Of a stretch of DNA of 64,000 nucleotides, positions 19,297-29,243 are shown piece after piece. A program made the position numbers and the translations under genes. The stretch is taken from positions 1,186,501 through 1,250,500 of the forward strand of contig JAWKHH010000002.1 of the NCBI GenBank assembly GCA_041394945.1. The letters are read 5' to 3'. Position 1 is the first letter of the stretch. Each line of letters begins with the position of its first letter. The notes under the pieces were generated by a model. The model was not told the origin of the DNA. It saw nothing but the letters and a program-made list of their open reading frames with translations, and made no database searches. The DNA comes from Bryobacteraceae bacterium (GTDB lineage: Bacteria; Acidobacteriota; Terriglobia; Bryobacterales; Bryobacteraceae).

Positions 19297-20229
19297 TTAC
19301 CTCTCTTCGATGCGGACGCGTCCGTTCGATGTGGCGAGATCGAGCAGCGGTCCGCCGCCTCCGAGCGTCGCCGCCAACGACGTCTTGCTCTTCGATTCGA
19401 CATTCAATCCGGGCAGGCTGCAATCGATCGACGAGTTACTCGTGTGCGCCTTGATTCGCGCCTTCGCGTTTGCGGGCATCCGGACCGTGACCGGGCCGTT
19501 GGAGGTGGAGGCCGTCACATCCGGCACCTTGGCGTCGGAGAAGGTGAGGGTCAGCGGGCCATTTGAAGTCCGGAGGCGCACAGCGTCGCTAGCGGCGCTC
19601 ATCTCGGCTCGCACTGGGCCATTCGATGTCACGACATCCAAACGTCCCGTCGCCCCGCTTACCGTCACCGGCCCATTCGATGTGTGGACGTTCGCGGGTC
19701 CTGAGAAATCGCGGATCTCCACCGGCCCGTTGGAAGTGTCGATGTCCGCGTTGCCCGCCGTCCCCTGCAGACGCACCGGCCCGTTCGAAGTCCGGACGCG
19801 CCCCACTTCTTCGACATTGCGGATCGTAATGGGCCCGTTCGAACTGACGATCCCGTCCAGGCGAGTCTTGGAAGGGACGCGAATCCGGTAGCGCGCGCCC
19901 ATGTTGCCCCAACGGCTGATGCCGGTCTCGCGGACCGTGCGGACATCGATGAAATCCGCCGACGGCTTCACCTGGACGCTCATCCGGTCGAGATTCTCCC
20001 GGGTGGAGGCATACTTCTCGCCGTCGATCTCGACGTAGCTTTGATTCCACCCCTCGATCTCGACGGAGCCATTGAAGTTCTCCACGGCGAGCCGCCCGCC
20101 CGGCTTCAGGTCGTGACGGAAATGAAACTCCTCCTTAAAACGCTGCGAGGTTTCGAAAGCGTCGAGGTCACAAGCTGCGGTAGCCAGGAATGCCGCGGCC
20201 GCGAGAATGGAAAGAATCGTAGGTTTCAT
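19297..20229 (-). CDS. Exported DUF4097-like beta-repeat protein
   Basis: 310 residues from the ATG at 20229, preceded by GGAAGGTGGAG; the frame stays open to 20442 only by chance across the intergenic region and the start of pyc. The signal MKPTILSILAAAAFLATAAC ends in a cysteine, but with Thr at -3 the lipobox is poor, so lipidation is uncertain. Residues 30-125 are beta-rich. From 129 on, [ST]SNGP recurs at 129, 147, 165, 183, 201, 221 and 242, with degenerate copies TSNSS (263) and TSNGR (300); the first five are exactly 18 residues apart. This matches the DUF4097/adhesin-like beta-strand repeat type and predicts a solenoid. The function is unknown. Confidence 0.8.
   Translation of the reverse strand: MKPTILSILAAAAFLATAACDLDAFETSQRFKEEFHFRHDLKPGGRLAVENFNGSVEIEGWNQSYVEIDGEKYASTRENLDRMSVQVKPSADFIDVRTVRETGISRWGNMGARYRIRVPSKTRLDGIVSSNGPITIRNVEEVGRVRTSNGPVRLQGTAGNADIDTSNGPVEIRDFSGPANVHTSNGPVTVSGATGRLDVVTSNGPVRAEMSAASDAVRLRTSNGPLTLTFSDAKVPDVTASTSNGPVTVRMPANAKARIKAHTSNSSIDCSLPGLNVESKSKTSLAATLGGGGPLLDLATSNGRVRIEER
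19318..19845 (-). repeat. In-gene tandem repeat coding for [ST]SNGP units
   Basis: Nine units, the first five with a strict 54-bp (18-residue) period and later ones 60, 63, 63 and about 111 bp apart. Conservation is in the protein (TSNGP plus alternating hydrophobic residues) more than in the DNA, so this is a structural protein repeat rather than a recent DNA expansion. Confidence 0.85.
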
Positions 20230-20314
20230 CTTCGTCTCCACCTTCCCCATACGAATCAGGCGTTGGAATCGTTCCATGTTAGGCTGAACTTTTGGTTCCG
20301 TCCCAAGTCTTCTC

Positions 20315-23300
20315 ATGCAAAAACTGCTTGCCTTGAACCGCGGCGAAATCGCCATTCGTATCCTCCGCGCCGCCAACGAGTTAGGGTTTCGCACGGCGGC
20401 GGTGTTTTCGAAGGAAGACCGTCTGAGCCTGCATCGGTTCAAGGCCGACGAGGCCTATCTGATCGGGGAATCCAAAGGCCCGGTGGAAGCCTACCTCGAT
20501 GTCGATAACATTGTTGCGCTGGCCGCCGAAAAAGGCGTCGAGTACATCCATCCCGGCTACGGTTTCCTGGCCGAGAATCCGGCTCTGCCCCGCGCGTGCG
20601 AACGGGCCGGGATCACCTTCATCGGGCCGAGCGCGGAGATCCTCGAGCTGCTCGGCGACAAGACCGCCGCCCGGCGCCTGGCCGAGAAAGCCGGGCTGCC
20701 GGTCATCCCCGGAACGGCGCAGCCCGTGGAAACCTGGAAAGCCGCCGAGAAGGCCGCCGCGCGAATCGGCTTTCCGCTCATCATCAAGGCAGCGTTTGGC
20801 GGAGGCGGGCGGGGAATGCGGGTGGTCGCCCAGCCGGCCCAGCTTCGCGAACTCTATGAGGAAGCCCAGCACGAGGCCGCCGCCGCGTTCGGCAACGGCG
20901 CCGTCTTCCTGGAGCGGTTTATCCAGCGTCCCCGCCACATCGAAGTGCAGATTCTGGGCGATCGCCATGGCTCGCTTCTCCACTTGTATGAGCGGGATTG
21001 CTCGGTCCAGCGCCGCCATCAGAAGGTAGTGGAGGTGGCTCCGGCGGTGTCCCTCCCGGCGGAACTTCGCGATGCCATCACGGCCGGAGCCGTTCGTCTC
21101 GCCCGCGAAGCCGGTTACTACAACGCTGGAACGGTGGAGTTTCTCGTTGACTCCGACACCAACGAGTGGTTCTTCATCGAGGTGAACCCCCGGATCCAGG
21201 TGGAGCACACCGTCAGCGAGATGGTCACCGGAATCGACCTCGTCCGGTGCCAGATTCAGGTGGCCCAGGGCCTCTCCCTCCACGGCGAGGAAATGAATCT
21301 TCCCCGGCAGGAAGATGTGCCTCTCCACGGCTACGCGCTGCAATGCCGGATCACCACGGAGGACCCGGCCAACAACTTCATTCCGGACTACGGCCGGATC
21401 CACACGTACCGCTCGCCCGCGGGATTCGGAATCCGGCTCGACGGGGCCTCGGCCTACGGCGGCGCCGTCATCACGCCCTATTACGATTCGCTGCTCGTGA
21501 AAGTGACCGCCTGGGCGCGGGACTTCCACCACGCCTGCCAGCGCATGGACCGCGCCCTGCGCGAGTTCCGCATCCGCGGCGTGAAGACGAACATCCCGTT
21601 CCTCGAGAACGTCGTCAACAATGCCGACTTCCAGGCCGGGGTGGTAACCACGCGGTTCCTCGACGAAACTCCGGCGCTGTTCCATTTCCGCCCGCGCCGG
21701 GACCGCGCGACCAAGCTCCTCAGCTATCTCGCCGAAGTACTGGTGAACGGCAATCCCGAGGTGGCCGGAAAGCCCAAGCCGGCGCTCCTTCGGAACGCTC
21801 CGATTCCACCGCACGATCCCAATGCGCCTCCATCGGGCACGCGGCAATTGCTCGACGAAATGGGGCCGGAGAAGTTCGCGCGCTGGATCCGATCGGAACG
21901 CCGCCTGCTGCTGACCGATACGACCTTCCGCGATGCCCATCAATCGCTGATGGCGACGCGCGTCCGCACCATCGACCTGCTGACCATCGCCAACTGGGTG
22001 TCGCACCGGATGCCGCATCTGTTCAGCCTGGAAATGTGGGGCGGGGCGACGTTCGACGTGGCGCTGCGCTTCCTCCATGAAGACCCGTGGCAGCGGCTGG
22101 CCAAACTGCGCGAAGCGATCCCGAACGTCTGCTTCCAGATGCTGCTGCGCGCGTCGAACGCCGTCGGCTACACCGCCTACCCGGATAACGTCGTCCGCGA
22201 GTTCATTCTCGAAGCCGCACGTCAAGGCATCGACATCTTCCGCATCTTCGACTCGCTGAACTACCTGCCGAACATGAAGGTGGCAATGGAGACCACCCGA
22301 AAGACCGGGCGCATCTGCGAGGCCGCCATCTGCTACACCGGCGACATCCTCGATCCGGCTCGAGACAAGTACCCGCTCGAGTACTACACGAAGATGGCGC
22401 GGGAACTGGAGAAGATGGGCGCGCACATCATCGCCATTAAGGATATGGCCGGACTGGTGAGGCCCTATGCAGCCACGCGGCTCGTGAGTGCGCTGCGCGA
22501 TGTCACTGATTTGCCCATCCATTTCCACACGCACGACACTTCCGGGGTGAATGCGGCCTCGATTCTCAAGGCTGCCGACGCAGGGGTGGACATCGCGGAC
22601 GCGGCGATCTCCTCCATGTCCGGCGCCACCTCGCAGCCCAACCTGGATTCCATTGTCGCGGCGTTGGCGCACACGGATCGCGACACCGGGCTCGATACCG
22701 GTTCGCTGCAACGCGCCGCCGATTACTGGGAGTCGGTACGCACCTGGTACGAACCTTTCGACGCGGCGCCGAAGTCCGGCACCGCCGAGGTCTACCTGCA
22801 CGAAATGCCCGGCGGCCAGTACACGAATCTGAAGGCGCAGGCCGAGTCGATGGGGCTTGGCGAGCGCTGGCCCGAGGTTGCGCAGGCGTACGCCGACGTC
22901 AACATGACCTTTGGCGACATCGTCAAGGTGACGCCGTCGAGCAAGGTGGTGGGCGACATGGCGTTGTTCCTGGTGAGCCACGGGATGACGGCGAAGCAAC
23001 TGGCTTCGCTCGGGCCGGATCACACGCTCAACATCCCCAACTCGGTCATCGACATGTTCAACGGGTCGCTGGGAGAGCCGCAGGGCGGATGGCCAAAGCA
23101 GGTCCAGCGTGTGGTGCTCAAGGGCGCCAAGCCGAAGAAGACCCGTCCGGCCGCGGTGAGGTTCGAGGTGGCTTCGGCGGAGCTCGAGAAGAAGATTCAT
23201 CGCAAGCCATCCCATACCGATCTGCTCAGCTACTTGCTGTACCCGCAGGTGTACCTGAAGTTTGCCAGGAACCAGGCCGCCTGGGGCGACGTTGAAGTGC

Positions 23301-23740
23301 TGCCCACGCCGCAGTTCTTCTTTGGGATGGAGAAGGGCGAGGAAGTCACGCTCGATCTCGAACCGGGCAAGACGCTCGTGGTGAAGTTTCTCACGGTCGG
23401 CGATCCGCACCCGGATGGCACGCGCACGGTGTTTTTCGAACTCAATGGCCAGCCGCGCGAGGTTACGATTCGGGACAAGACCTTGGAGGTGCGCAAGGAA
23501 GAAAGCCCGAAGGCGGACCCGGCGCATCCCGGACAGGTCGGCGCGCCGATTCCGGGCATGGTCACTTCCATCGCCGTGGAGTTGAATCAGCAAGTAAAGC
23601 CCGGCGAGCGGCTGCTGGTGATGGAGGCGATGAAGATGCAGACCACGGTCAGTGCGCCTGTGGAGGGCCGGGTTGCGAAATTGCTTGTGGGGCCGGGGCA
23701 GAGTGTGGAGCCGAAGGATCTGTTATTGGTGATCGAGTAG
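20315..23740 (+). CDS. pyc: Pyruvate carboxylase, single-chain
   Basis: 1141 residues, the full length of the single-polypeptide type. It makes oxaloacetate from pyruvate, bicarbonate and ATP. Order: biotin carboxylase/ATP-grasp (1-450; start LALNRGEIAIRILRA, glycine loop KAAFGGGGRGMR, FIEVNPRIQVEHTVSE), carboxyltransferase (about 530-800; TDTTFRDAHQSLMATRVRT, FHTHDTSG with metal-ligand histidines), tetramerisation and linker region, and biotinyl domain with the acceptor lysine K1107 in VMEAMKMQ. It is divergent from the DUF4097-like gene. The last 18 nt overlap the convergent membrane-protein gene. The presence of the carboxyltransferase and the overall order exclude acetyl-CoA carboxylase. 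Confidence 0.96.
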   Translation: MQKLLALNRGEIAIRILRAANELGFRTAAVFSKEDRLSLHRFKADEAYLIGESKGPVEAYLDVDNIVALAAEKGVEYIHPGYGFLAENPALPRACERAGITFIGPSAEILELLGDKTAARRLAEKAGLPVIPGTAQPVETWKAAEKAAARIGFPLIIKAAFGGGGRGMRVVAQPAQLRELYEEAQHEAAAAFGNGAVFLERFIQRPRHIEVQILGDRHGSLLHLYERDCSVQRRHQKVVEVAPAVSLPAELRDAITAGAVRLAREAGYYNAGTVEFLVDSDTNEWFFIEVNPRIQVEHTVSEMVTGIDLVRCQIQVAQGLSLHGEEMNLPRQEDVPLHGYALQCRITTEDPANNFIPDYGRIHTYRSPAGFGIRLDGASAYGGAVITPYYDSLLVKVTAWARDFHHACQRMDRALREFRIRGVKTNIPFLENVVNNADFQAGVVTTRFLDETPALFHFRPRRDRATKLLSYLAEVLVNGNPEVAGKPKPALLRNAPIPPHDPNAPPSGTRQLLDEMGPEKFARWIRSERRLLLTDTTFRDAHQSLMATRVRTIDLLTIANWVSHRMPHLFSLEMWGGATFDVALRFLHEDPWQRLAKLREAIPNVCFQMLLRASNAVGYTAYPDNVVREFILEAARQGIDIFRIFDSLNYLPNMKVAMETTRKTGRICEAAICYTGDILDPARDKYPLEYYTKMARELEKMGAHIIAIKDMAGLVRPYAATRLVSALRDVTDLPIHFHTHDTSGVNAASILKAADAGVDIADAAISSMSGATSQPNLDSIVAALAHTDRDTGLDTGSLQRAADYWESVRTWYEPFDAAPKSGTAEVYLHEMPGGQYTNLKAQAESMGLGERWPEVAQAYADVNMTFGDIVKVTPSSKVVGDMALFLVSHGMTAKQLASLGPDHTLNIPNSVIDMFNGSLGEPQGGWPKQVQRVVLKGAKPKKTRPAAVRFEVASAELEKKIHRKPSHTDLLSYLLYPQVYLKFARNQAAWGDVEVLPTPQFFFGMEKGEEVTLDLEPGKTLVVKFLTVGDPHPDGTRTVFFELNGQPREVTIRDKTLEVRKEESPKADPAHPGQVGAPIPGMVTSIAVELNQQVKPGERLLVMEAMKMQTTVSAPVEGRVAKLLVGPGQSVEPKDLLLVIE

Positions 23741-25726
23741 GCGATTCGCCGGCTTGCGGGCAAACACGAAAGCCACGGCCAATAGCAGCAGAACGCTGCC
23801 GGCGCGAGTTGCTTTCGCCTCCCACCCACCGTCATAGCGAAGCGTGATGGCGCAGTCTCCGCTGCATTCGGGCTCGATGACGATGAGCCCGAGAGCGTCG
23901 GCCCGCACGTTGGCCGGCTTGCCGTTCGCCACGGCGCGCCAGCCCGGCGCGTGGTTCACCTGAACGGAAACAACCCTGCCGGCATCCACTGTCGCCCGAA
24001 TCGCCGCTGTATTCGCGTCGAGCCACTCGAACGCCGCCTCCGGCGCTCCGGGGTCGTCGAGCGCCGCCACGTAGCGGCTCACTTCGTCGACATCGAGTCC
24101 GTGGATCGGGGCGCGGCTGGCGAGATCGCCGGGCCGAACCACGTGGGCGAGAGAGGGCGAGCGCTGAGGGACGCGATAGATCCGGGCCCCGCTCTCCTGC
24201 CAGATCTCCTCGAGCACTCCTTCGAACTTGTCCAGGTGAGCAAACGCCTTCCAGGTTTCCGGGCTTTTTGGGCCGCCCATCGCAATGGCCTGCACCCCGA
24301 ACGCCTTCATCCAGAGGACCGAGTATTCAGCCGCCCGGTCACCGGCGTTCATGTCGCTTTGGATGGTGAACATGGCGACGTGGTCGATCCAGTTCGGCGC
24401 GGACGGGTAGTGGGGCCAGGCCAGTTGTGGGTTGTCGCCGAAGGTGTTCAGCCACTGGCTCGGCCCTCCGGCGGTCATCACCCGCGCGCCGGGGAGCGCG
24501 GTCTTCAGATACTTCGCGGCGCGGTACTCCGCGGTGGCGGTCATATCCAGGGGGCGGTTCTCGTTCAGCCATTGGGACCGATGTGAAATGGCCTGCGCGC
24601 CCGCAAGAATCGCCAACGCCAGCGCCAACACCGCTCGCGCCGCCACCGGCAGCCGCTCCAGCCATGGACGCACCGCCAGCATCGCGAGGAGAACCAGGCT
24701 TAACTCCATTTCGAACTTGTAGCGGCTGGGCTGCGGCAGAAAGTGAATGTTCCAGTAGCGATCGAGCAAGGGAATGAGAATCGACGGAACGGCGAAAAGG
24801 ACCACCCAGCGGCGCGGCCAATCGTCGAACAGGCGGGCCGCCATCGGCCATGCCGCCGCGAGCGCGGCCATCGTGACGGCGAACGCTATCGCCGCGCCCG
24901 AAGACCAGCCGCCTTCGCCGTTTCGCGCCGAGTTGCGCTGGATCGTCAGGAGCAGCGATGGCGGAACCATGGGGCAGACCAAAACGTAGGCCGATCCCAC
25001 GACCAAGCCGGCCTGGATGAGATTTCGAAACGGAAGGCGCCGCTCGACGGCCAAAGCCACCGTGATCGCCGACAGCACCGCCAGGATCAATCCGAACATG
25101 CTCGCCAGCATCATCATCGCGGCGACGCACCCGGCCGCTACGGAGTCTCGCGGTGAACGGGACCGGAGGGCCCGGGCGAACAACCACGCCGCTACGGGTG
25201 TCAGCAACAGCGCGATCAGGTGTGGCAGGTCATCCCAGGTAAAGAGCACGTAGAGCCGCCGCCCGCGCAGGAAGGGTTCCCAGCTCCAGACGGCATCGGG
25301 CGCGAGCAACTGCGTCGGTGAGAGCAGCGAGTAGGCAAGCGCCGCGATCAATCCCCAGCCGGGCGCCCGGAGAAGCCGCCAAGCGAACACGAACACGGCA
25401 GCCGGCAAGGCGCAAAAGACGAACGCCGTGATCTGATGGAAGGCCAAGGCCAGGGAGACGCCAAAAACCTTTGACCATGCAGCCAGCGCCATCGGGGTCA
25501 GGGGAGCGTACGTGTACGTGAGCGGGCCGCCGCCGCCCCAATACGGCCACCACCGCGGCGCGAACCGGTCAAGGCCGGCGCGCTCGGCGATCGCCATCAG
25601 GTATCCATGCATCGACGGAAGGTGCCCGGTAGACTCGGTGACGAACGCGTCTCGCACGATGTAGGCGTTGACGCTGAGCACGATCAGCAGGTACATCCAG
25701 GGCAGTTTGGCACGGAGATTGTTCAT
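23723..25726 (-). CDS. Large polytopic membrane protein, GT-C/PTPS-related type
   Basis: 667 residues from the ATG at 25726. There are about 11-13 hydrophobic segments in the first 430 residues, then a soluble C-terminal region with a beta-rich end and a last membrane helix (SVLLLLAVAFVFA) followed by a basic tail. The early luminal segment APRWWPYWGGGGPLTYTYAPL and the layout resemble membrane proteins annotated as 6-pyruvoyl-tetrahydropterin-synthase-related or YfhO-like, a loose group probably related to GT-C glycosyltransferases. No biochemical role is known. It overlaps the pyc 3' end by 18 nt (convergent) and is divergent from the first receptor gene. Confidence 0.6.
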   Translation of the reverse strand: MNNLRAKLPWMYLLIVLSVNAYIVRDAFVTESTGHLPSMHGYLMAIAERAGLDRFAPRWWPYWGGGGPLTYTYAPLTPMALAAWSKVFGVSLALAFHQITAFVFCALPAAVFVFAWRLLRAPGWGLIAALAYSLLSPTQLLAPDAVWSWEPFLRGRRLYVLFTWDDLPHLIALLLTPVAAWLFARALRSRSPRDSVAAGCVAAMMMLASMFGLILAVLSAITVALAVERRLPFRNLIQAGLVVGSAYVLVCPMVPPSLLLTIQRNSARNGEGGWSSGAAIAFAVTMAALAAAWPMAARLFDDWPRRWVVLFAVPSILIPLLDRYWNIHFLPQPSRYKFEMELSLVLLAMLAVRPWLERLPVAARAVLALALAILAGAQAISHRSQWLNENRPLDMTATAEYRAAKYLKTALPGARVMTAGGPSQWLNTFGDNPQLAWPHYPSAPNWIDHVAMFTIQSDMNAGDRAAEYSVLWMKAFGVQAIAMGGPKSPETWKAFAHLDKFEGVLEEIWQESGARIYRVPQRSPSLAHVVRPGDLASRAPIHGLDVDEVSRYVAALDDPGAPEAAFEWLDANTAAIRATVDAGRVVSVQVNHAPGWRAVANGKPANVRADALGLIVIEPECSGDCAITLRYDGGWEAKATRAGSVLLLLAVAFVFARKPANRLLDHQ

Positions 25727-25739
25727 GCGCGAAATGCAG

Positions 25740-25789
25740 TGAAATTTTTTATTCTTGCGCTTGCCTAATCGGTTTCGGTAGGATATCAT
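25740..25789 (+). promoter_or_regulatory. Promoter region of receptor gene 1
   Basis: TGAAATTTTTTATTC (25740-25754), then TTGCCT (25761-25766), 17 nt, then TATCAT (25784-25789). The same 15-mer and a similar -10, at exactly the same 44-nt offset, precede the paralogous receptor at 30090. The AT-rich 15-mer may be an UP element or an operator. Confidence 0.6.
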
Positions 25790-25824
25790 CCTCTCTGTAT
25801 CGCTTCACCTGGGGGTCTGTATCT

Positions 25825-28800
25825 ATGCGTCTGTCCGCTTCCGGACTGCTGCTCCTTCTTGCGTCTTCCGCCGTTGCTCAACAGGGAGCCGGCACGATTT
25901 CCGGCACCGTAGCCGATCAACAAGACGCCGTTGTGGCCGGAGCCACCATTCAGGTCCGCAACACGAACACGAACGCGGTCTTCCGCGCGCAGTCGAACGA
26001 GAGCGGCGTGTTCGTCGCGCCCGGCATGCCGGTTGGCGGCTATGAGATCGCGGCCGAGGCGAGCGGTTTCAAACGCACCGTCCTGTCCGGCATCACGCTG
26101 CAGGTCAACCAGACGATTCAGCTCAATCTACGGCTCGAGATCGGGCAGGTGGCGGAGTCCGTCGAGGTCGTGGGTGAATCGCCGCTGGTGAATACTTCGA
26201 ACGCCACGGTCGGCGAAGTGATCGAAAACCGCCGCGTGCGGGACCTCCCGCTGAACGGCCGCGGGGCGCTGGCGCTCACGCTGCTCACCGCCGGCGTGGT
26301 CTCCAACGCCGGACCCACCAATTCCGGTTTCGGCGACCGCGGCATTCAGATCTCGTCGGTTTCGATCAACGGCAGCCCCAGTTCGATGAACGCGCAAATG
26401 CTCGATGGCTCGAACAACATCCTCTCCTATGTCGGCGAAGTGGGCGTTCCGCCTGCCGTGGACGCGGTGGAAGAGTTCAAGGTGCAGAGCGGTTCGATGT
26501 CGGCCGAATTCGGCTTCACCGCCGGCGGGACGATCAACCTCGTGACCAAGTCGGGCACCAACCGCATTCACGGGTCCGCCTACGAGTTCCTGCGCAACGA
26601 CAAGTTCGATGCGCGGAACACCTTTGCCGCGAACAAGCTCCCGCTGCGGTACAACCAATTCGGCTTCACCGCCGGCGGGCCGTTCATCAAAGACCGCACG
26701 TTCGGGTTCCTCAATTTCGAGAAGTACCTGTTGCGGCGTTCCTCCCCGCGCATCGCCTCCGTGCCGATCCCTGAGTTCCGCACTGGCGACTTCTCGAAGC
26801 TTGCCACCAACACGGGCGTCGCCGTTCCGGTATACGATCCCGCCACCACGCGCGCCAATCCGGCCGGCTCCGGTCTTGTGCGCGACATCTTCCCTGGCAA
26901 CATCGTGCCGCGCAACCGCTTCGATCCCGTCACGCCCAAGCTTCTCGACTTTTGGCCTCAGCCCAATCGCGCGCCGTCCAACGCCTTCACTTTCGCGCAG
27001 AACTTCCAGGACGCCGCTCTCTCCCGCACGGATTGGACACAGTGGAACTTCAAGATCGACCATCGCTTCAACGACAAGAACTCGATCTTCTTCCGCTACA
27101 CCTCAGCGCAGCACGCCCCGTACGCCAATTCGTTCTTCACCGATCCGGTGGCCGGCCCGAACCGCACCGATGACCAGACCAACCGGAACGCGGTCATCAG
27201 CGACACCCATACCTTCTCTCCAACGCTCATCAACAATCTCCGTGTGGGCGTGATGAGGCAGTACTTCGTGTTCACGGCGGTGAACTTCGGTCAAGATTGG
27301 CCGGGCAAGCTCGGACTGCCGGCGAGCGTGCCGAACGACCAGATGCCGGAAATCAACTTCGGCTTTAGCGCGATCGGCGGGGGCGCCGCCGGACGCCGCG
27401 GGTCTTTCAACTGGGACATCCAGGATATGGTCACCAAGATCACCGGCAACCATACGCTGAAGATCGGATACAACCATCGGCTCCTGCAAGGCGGCAACCT
27501 GCAAGGCTCGGCGCTCTCTGGCTCCTATGGCTTCGGCGGACTGACGAACAATCCGCAGCGTCCGGCGGGCACCGGCAGCGACATGGCGCAGTTCCTGCTG
27601 GGCGAAGTCGCCAGCGCCGGTATCGACCGGATTCTCGGCAACACCTTCCTCGGCAAGGCGATCAGCACCTTCGTCCAGGATGACTGGAAGGTGTCGCGCC
27701 GTCTCACGCTCAACCTCGGCATGCGGTGGGACTGGCAGCAGAAGCCCTACGAACGGCACGACGGGCATATCACGTTCGACTACCTTTCGACGAGCCCGGT
27801 CAGCGGCCTGCAGGGCAAAACCGTCTATGCCGGCGTCGACGGCCAGCCTCGTTCGTTCATGGGTGAGGACTACAAGGATTTCGGCCCGCGGATCGGCTTC
27901 GCTCTCGACGTATTCGGCTCCGGCAAGACCGTCGTGCGCGGCGGCTACGGAATCTTCTATCCCTCCATCTTCTATCGCGCCTTCACCGGCAACGTCCAGT
28001 TGTTCTCATCCACTCGGACCAACTACGTCGCGCAAGGTCCCGGGCTGCGTTCGTTCCTCTTCAAGGACGGCCTGCCTTCGCCGCCGCTCGGCTCGCCTGG
28101 ACCGGCCGCGGGCCCCGACGCGCTGCTCGGCCAAGGGGTCTCTTCGCGCGAAACCGATCCCACCACGCCGATGACGCAGCAGTGGAATCTCTCGGTCCAG
28201 CAACAGGTGGGCGAATGGCTGTTCGACGCGACCTATGCAGCGAACAAAGGGAACCACTTCCTCGCCTCCGGCTACAACCTGAATCAGCTCAGCCCGGACG
28301 TGCGCCGCCAACTCGGCCAGTCCTTGTTCGAAGCCGTTCCGAATCCGCTGCGCGGCCGTGTGCCCGGCGGTCTGGGCGCCGCAACCGTCACCCGTGAGCG
28401 GACCCTGCTGCCATTCCCGCAGTTCACTAGCGTCAACATCGAGAATCCGCGGTACGGCAACTATATGTCGCACCAGTTGCAGATCAACGTGAAGCGCCGC
28501 ATGACGGCCGGCTTCCTCGTTCACTTCGCCTACACCGCCGGCAAGAAGATCAGCGACTCGGTGGCCGTGCCGGTGGACTTCGGCTCCATCGAGCAGACCA
28601 ACGACAACGGGTTCCAGGACAACCTGTTCAACCGCCAGTTGAACCGCAGTGTCGACCCCACCGATGTCAGCCAGCGAGGAGTGGTCAGCCTGCTCTATGA
28701 ACTCCCGTTCGGCCGCGGCAAAGCGTTCAATCCCTCGAGCGCAGCGCTTTCGAAGATCGTCGGCGGATGGCAGATCAACACGATCGGCGTGATGCAATCC

Positions 28801-29214
28801 GGCATCCCCCTTACCATCCGCGGAGCCTCTAACTTCCAGGCCGACCGCCCGAACTCCACCGGCCAATCGGCCAAGATCGACAATCCCACGCGGACGCGAT
28901 GGTTCGACACAACCGCCTTCGTGAATCCCCCGGACTTCACCTACGGCAACGTCGGACGTACGATACCCGACGTTCGCCACCCGGGAACCGTCAACTGGGA
29001 TCTTTCGCTCATCAAGGATACGTTCATCGGCGAGCGCGTCAACATTCAGTTCCGCGCCGAGGCGTTCAACTTCATGAACATCACCAACCTGGGGCTCGCT
29101 GACGACAACTTCTCCGCCGGACCTGACGGCCGCAACCGCAGCGCCACCTTCGGAACCGTCAACTCGGCCCGAGACGCGCGCGTCGGGCAGTTGGGACTCA
29201 AGATCATTTTCTGA
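25825..29214 (+). CDS. Oar-like TonB-dependent receptor with carboxypeptidase-regulatory domain (paralog 1)
   Basis: 1129 residues. Signal peptide (1-18, ending AVAQQ), a carboxypeptidase-regulatory-like domain (about 22-105: GTISGTVADQQDAVVAGATI), a plug domain (about 125-240: ENRRVRDLPLNGRGALAL, SVSINGSPSSMNAQMLDGSNN, GGTINLVTKSGTNRIHG) and a long outer-membrane beta-barrel ending in a C-terminal Phe (LGLKIIF), the usual BAM signal. GGGGG lies 9 nt before the ATG. Such receptors probably import polymers or chelates with energy from TonB/ExbB; the ligand is unknown. It is paralogous to the gene at 30090, with near-identical plug domains. Confidence 0.92.
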   Translation: MRLSASGLLLLLASSAVAQQGAGTISGTVADQQDAVVAGATIQVRNTNTNAVFRAQSNESGVFVAPGMPVGGYEIAAEASGFKRTVLSGITLQVNQTIQLNLRLEIGQVAESVEVVGESPLVNTSNATVGEVIENRRVRDLPLNGRGALALTLLTAGVVSNAGPTNSGFGDRGIQISSVSINGSPSSMNAQMLDGSNNILSYVGEVGVPPAVDAVEEFKVQSGSMSAEFGFTAGGTINLVTKSGTNRIHGSAYEFLRNDKFDARNTFAANKLPLRYNQFGFTAGGPFIKDRTFGFLNFEKYLLRRSSPRIASVPIPEFRTGDFSKLATNTGVAVPVYDPATTRANPAGSGLVRDIFPGNIVPRNRFDPVTPKLLDFWPQPNRAPSNAFTFAQNFQDAALSRTDWTQWNFKIDHRFNDKNSIFFRYTSAQHAPYANSFFTDPVAGPNRTDDQTNRNAVISDTHTFSPTLINNLRVGVMRQYFVFTAVNFGQDWPGKLGLPASVPNDQMPEINFGFSAIGGGAAGRRGSFNWDIQDMVTKITGNHTLKIGYNHRLLQGGNLQGSALSGSYGFGGLTNNPQRPAGTGSDMAQFLLGEVASAGIDRILGNTFLGKAISTFVQDDWKVSRRLTLNLGMRWDWQQKPYERHDGHITFDYLSTSPVSGLQGKTVYAGVDGQPRSFMGEDYKDFGPRIGFALDVFGSGKTVVRGGYGIFYPSIFYRAFTGNVQLFSSTRTNYVAQGPGLRSFLFKDGLPSPPLGSPGPAAGPDALLGQGVSSRETDPTTPMTQQWNLSVQQQVGEWLFDATYAANKGNHFLASGYNLNQLSPDVRRQLGQSLFEAVPNPLRGRVPGGLGAATVTRERTLLPFPQFTSVNIENPRYGNYMSHQLQINVKRRMTAGFLVHFAYTAGKKISDSVAVPVDFGSIEQTNDNGFQDNLFNRQLNRSVDPTDVSQRGVVSLLYELPFGRGKAFNPSSAALSKIVGGWQINTIGVMQSGIPLTIRGASNFQADRPNSTGQSAKIDNPTRTRWFDTTAFVNPPDFTYGNVGRTIPDVRHPGTVNWDLSLIKDTFIGERVNIQFRAEAFNFMNITNLGLADDNFSAGPDGRNRSATFGTVNSARDARVGQLGLKIIF

Positions 29215-29230
29215 TCGCAGCTGCGTGGGC

Positions 29231-29236
29231 CACAAT
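29231..29236 (+). promoter_or_regulatory. -10-like CACAAT before the VOC gene
   Basis: CACAAT ends 7 nt before the ATG at 29244. The alternative in-frame ATG at 29235 lies inside the hexamer, which favours 29244 as the start. Confidence 0.3.
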
Positions 29237-29243
29237 GGTCCTT

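Noticed and set aside
20381..23593. 1070-codon minus-strand open frame.
   Set aside because: It is a shadow of pyruvate carboxylase caused by GC-rich codon use; the composition is His/Arg/Val-rich with no domain.
28006..29235. 409-codon minus-strand open frame under receptor 1.
   Set aside because: Antisense shadow; a matching shadow lies under receptor 2 because the coding strands are similar.
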